Shown: positions 62,722 through 64,000 of the stretch, in pieces
Numbering within the stretch: the stretch's first letter is position 1
How the letters are laid out: every line of letters begins with the position of its first letter
DNA from: CAWAND01 sp963727915
GTDB taxonomy: Bacteria; Chloroflexota; Anaerolineae; Anaerolineales; E44-bin32
Assembly (NCBI GenBank): GCA_963727915.1
Contig: CAVSID010000004.1
Location: 372,001-436,000 of the forward strand
DNA length: 64,000 nucleotides
Direction: 5' to 3'
The notes under the pieces: model-generated
What the model was told of the DNA's origin: nothing
What the model saw: the letters and a program-made list of their open reading frames with translations, nothing else
The model's database searches: none
Position numbers and translations under genes: made by a program

Positions 62722-63438
62722 CTAGCGTCGACTCCTCACCTCGCTAATGAGTTCCATTTGGATCTCTTGAATCTCAACCAGTCTTTCCCACTGATGTGAA
62801 AGCAAGTGGTCTATTTTCTGGTGGAGCTGCCTGATCTCCAACTCGGCCTTTAAGTTGACCTGGTAGTCATGCATTGCACGTAGCCGATCCCGCGCCTCCT
62901 GCCGGTTCTGACTCATCATGATTAAGGGAGCCTGTAAGGCTGCCAGGGCTGACAACATCAGGTTCAAGAGGATGTACGGATACGGGTCGAAGGGTCGAAC
63001 GAAAAGTGCGTATGAGTTGACCAACACCCAGGCAAATAGGATCACCGAAAAGACGATGATGAAATTCCAGCTGCCTCCGAATGTCGCTATCTGATCTGCC
63101 AAGCGCTGGCCCAATGAGAGCTTTGAGTCAAAGTCGAGGTCCGGGTTCTTCGCCAGTATCTCGTGTTCCCGCAGGTCCTTGACCACTTCGAGCTCGAGAT
63201 CCGTCAACTCACCTTTTTCGGCTTCGAGAAGCGACCGGACATACTCATTCTGATACTTCTGAAGATCATCAAGGCAGATCCAGCCGTTCTCGTCCCAGTG
63301 CTCCACCTCCTGTTGAATCAGCTCCGCCACTACAGAACGGACGATTATTGCCCTGCGCAGCTCAGTGCGCCGCGTCATCCCGCAGATTTGGCACGAGACC
63401 TCTTGTTTGGACACACTTTGCTTCATGGTATTGATCAT
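62722..63438 (-). CDS. DUF1003 membrane protein with N-terminal zinc-ribbon-like segment
   Basis: The 238-residue product starts with CQICG, then a helical region. The DUF1003 core follows (RLADQIATFGGSWNFIIVFS), with two membrane helices (VILFAWVLVNSYAL; PYILLNLMLSALAALQAPLI), MMSQNRQEARDRL and a long C-terminal coiled coil (AELEIRQLHQKIDHLLSHQW). Members are inner-membrane proteins of unknown role. ATG 63438 touches its GAGG; ATG 63426 is an alternative. Confidence 0.85.
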   Translation of the reverse strand: MINTMKQSVSKQEVSCQICGMTRRTELRRAIIVRSVVAELIQQEVEHWDENGWICLDDLQKYQNEYVRSLLEAEKGELTDLELEVVKDLREHEILAKNPDLDFDSKLSLGQRLADQIATFGGSWNFIIVFSVILFAWVLVNSYALFVRPFDPYPYILLNLMLSALAALQAPLIMMSQNRQEARDRLRAMHDYQVNLKAELEIRQLHQKIDHLLSHQWERLVEIQEIQMELISEVRSRR

Positions 63439-63460
63439 CCTCGCTAGGAACTTACTTTCT

Positions 63461-63584
63461 GCCTAACGCCTCCGAGCTAATGGGCCGGGGTTGATCAACG
63501 CCTCTTCCCCAAGCCTTCTCGATCATACAACGCCTGCCCCAGAAACGTCCCACATCCCCGGTCCCATCGAGCGAGATGTTATGC
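63461..63584 (-). repeat. attC site (GNAT cassette), 124 bp
   Basis: GCCTAAC and GTTATGC bound exactly 124 bp, with CTCCGAGCTAATGGGCCGGG and the eroded core CGATCATACAACGCCTGCCC. Confidence 0.88.
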
Positions 63585-63626
63585 GTGAACTTCCCGCTTG
63601 GTGGTCTTGGCCACATACCTGTGTCC

Positions 63627-64000
63627 TCACCCTATTGGTTCGCGCACTAGGCACCATAGGCGCAGATCGGACCCTGGTATCTGCGCGGCACGGACCAGGG
63701 AAAAACCCTCCCTCATGTAAAAGGGCAGATTCCCTTCGTCATGGGTTTCCAAATAGCATGGCATCCCTTGCGCCTGCGCCTTCTGCGCACCATGCCGCAA
63801 CAGTGCTGTTCCGATCCCCTTGCCCTGCTTGTCGGGGTCTACAGCCAATGCCCACAGATACCAATGGGGTCGTTCCATGATCTCGCCATGGAGGTAATGC
63901 AGCTGACTGTCACTCCTCGTTGCACTCAGGAACTCTCGCAACCCCATCATCAGCGGCACGCGAAGATAACCGGAGCGAAGATACCTCCAGGTCGTCGTGG
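63627..64000 (-). CDS. GNAT N-acetyltransferase, 5' end beyond the window
   Basis: The visible 124 codons encode the C-terminal part of a GNAT enzyme: WYLWALAVDPDKQGKGIGTA with the acetyl-CoA motif QGKGIG, then LLRHGAQKAQAQGMPCYLET and NLPFYMREGFSLV. The frame stays open to base 64,000 (reading TWRYLRSGYLRVPLMMGLRE before the first internal Met), so the start lies outside. The substrate is unknown. It is the last cassette gene seen and sits nearest the expected integrase side. Confidence 0.88.
   Translation of the reverse strand, partial: TTTWRYLRSGYLRVPLMMGLREFLSATRSDSQLHYLHGEIMERPHWYLWALAVDPDKQGKGIGTALLRHGAQKAQAQGMPCYLETHDEGNLPFYMREGFSLVRAAQIPGSDLRLWCLVREPIG

Larger units (their letters stand above)
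40439..64000 (-). mobile_element. integron gene-cassette array with 25 clear attC sites; continues past the window
   Basis: Repeats with RYYYAAC and GTTRRRY ends, imperfect dyad arms and a shared core alternate with single minus-strand genes. Each repeat lies at the 3' side of its gene, and gene starts lie 15-160 bases from the next repeat. This is the organisation of sedentary chromosomal integrons or of CALIN elements (attC clusters lacking an integrase). No intI or attI is present; by orientation they would lie to the right of base 64,000. The cargo is functionally unrelated from cassette to cassette. Confidence 0.9.

Noticed and set aside
40439..63584. A CRISPR array, given the regular repeats
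   Set aside because: Repeats are 124-254 bp imperfect palindromes separated by whole genes, not short repeats with uniform spacers.
1..64000. An integron integrase, transposase or phage integrase gene
   Set aside because: I looked for tyrosine-recombinase and DDE signatures in all long frames and found none.

Overview
The window is GC-rich bacterial DNA dominated by single, unrelated genes on the minus strand, each with its own ribosome binding site. I see no rRNA, tRNA, transposase, phage module or CRISPR array. The gene types suggest an environmental Chloroflexota (Anaerolineae-like) genome or metagenomic contig, but this is inferred from gene content only. They include several CPBP membrane proteases, many small methyltransferases, a multiheme cytochrome, a remnant of a membrane sensor with the phrase YFPTGRPP, and DUF1801 and YdeI-type proteins.

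The main structure is an integron gene-cassette array. From about 40.4 kb to the right edge, 25 clear copies of an imperfect-palindrome repeat of 124 to 254 bp alternate with one small minus-strand gene each. Each repeat begins near RYYYAAC (typically GCCTAAC or GGCTAAC) and ends near GTTRRRY (typically GTTAGGC or GTTAGCC). It sits at the 3' side of its gene, sometimes holds the gene's stop codon, and has conserved outer arms around a conserved core (GAGCATACAACAATCACGCC). These are attC sites. Seven are exactly 124 bp and the others are longer by modular hairpin inserts. From about 30 to 39.5 kb the sites are decayed but recognisable, and one fragment lies near 22.2 kb. Reading direction and the decay gradient both place the platform (attI, intI) beyond base 64,000; no integrase gene is in the window.

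Cassette cargo is typical of large chromosomal integrons. It includes methylglyoxal synthase, gluconokinase, SUKH/SMI1, NTF2/SnoaL-like proteins (three), methyltransferases, a PIN-domain protein, HIT, a DHFR-like reductase, YdeI/DUF1905, DUF4304, DUF1003, GNAT, a GGDEF gene and several membrane proteins. The decayed part holds an ANT(6)-like aminoglycoside nucleotidyltransferase, a DapB homologue and a TetR/nitroreductase pair with a readable operator and promoter.

The most unusual observation is that two cassette genes contain in-frame TGA codons at apparent cysteine positions, each followed by a hairpin that fits the bacterial SECIS rule. A glutaredoxin-like protein reads S-U-M-F-C (a UxxC active site), and a SAM methyltransferase reads W-S-L-U-U-I-P. 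They are candidate selenoproteins carried on mobile cassettes.

The left part (1 to 30 kb) carries single genes of the same style without convincing attC sites: Nudix, alpha/beta hydrolases, Fpg/Nei, AlkA-type glycosylase, CPBP proteases, TsaA, B3/B4, APH, GYD, peptidase S51. It also holds several perfect Crp/Fnr-type palindromes (TTGTGA-N6-TCACAA). More than a dozen genes, mostly left of 41 kb, have single-base frameshifts. Some look like homopolymer errors of the assembly and others like real decay, and both readings should be kept in mind.
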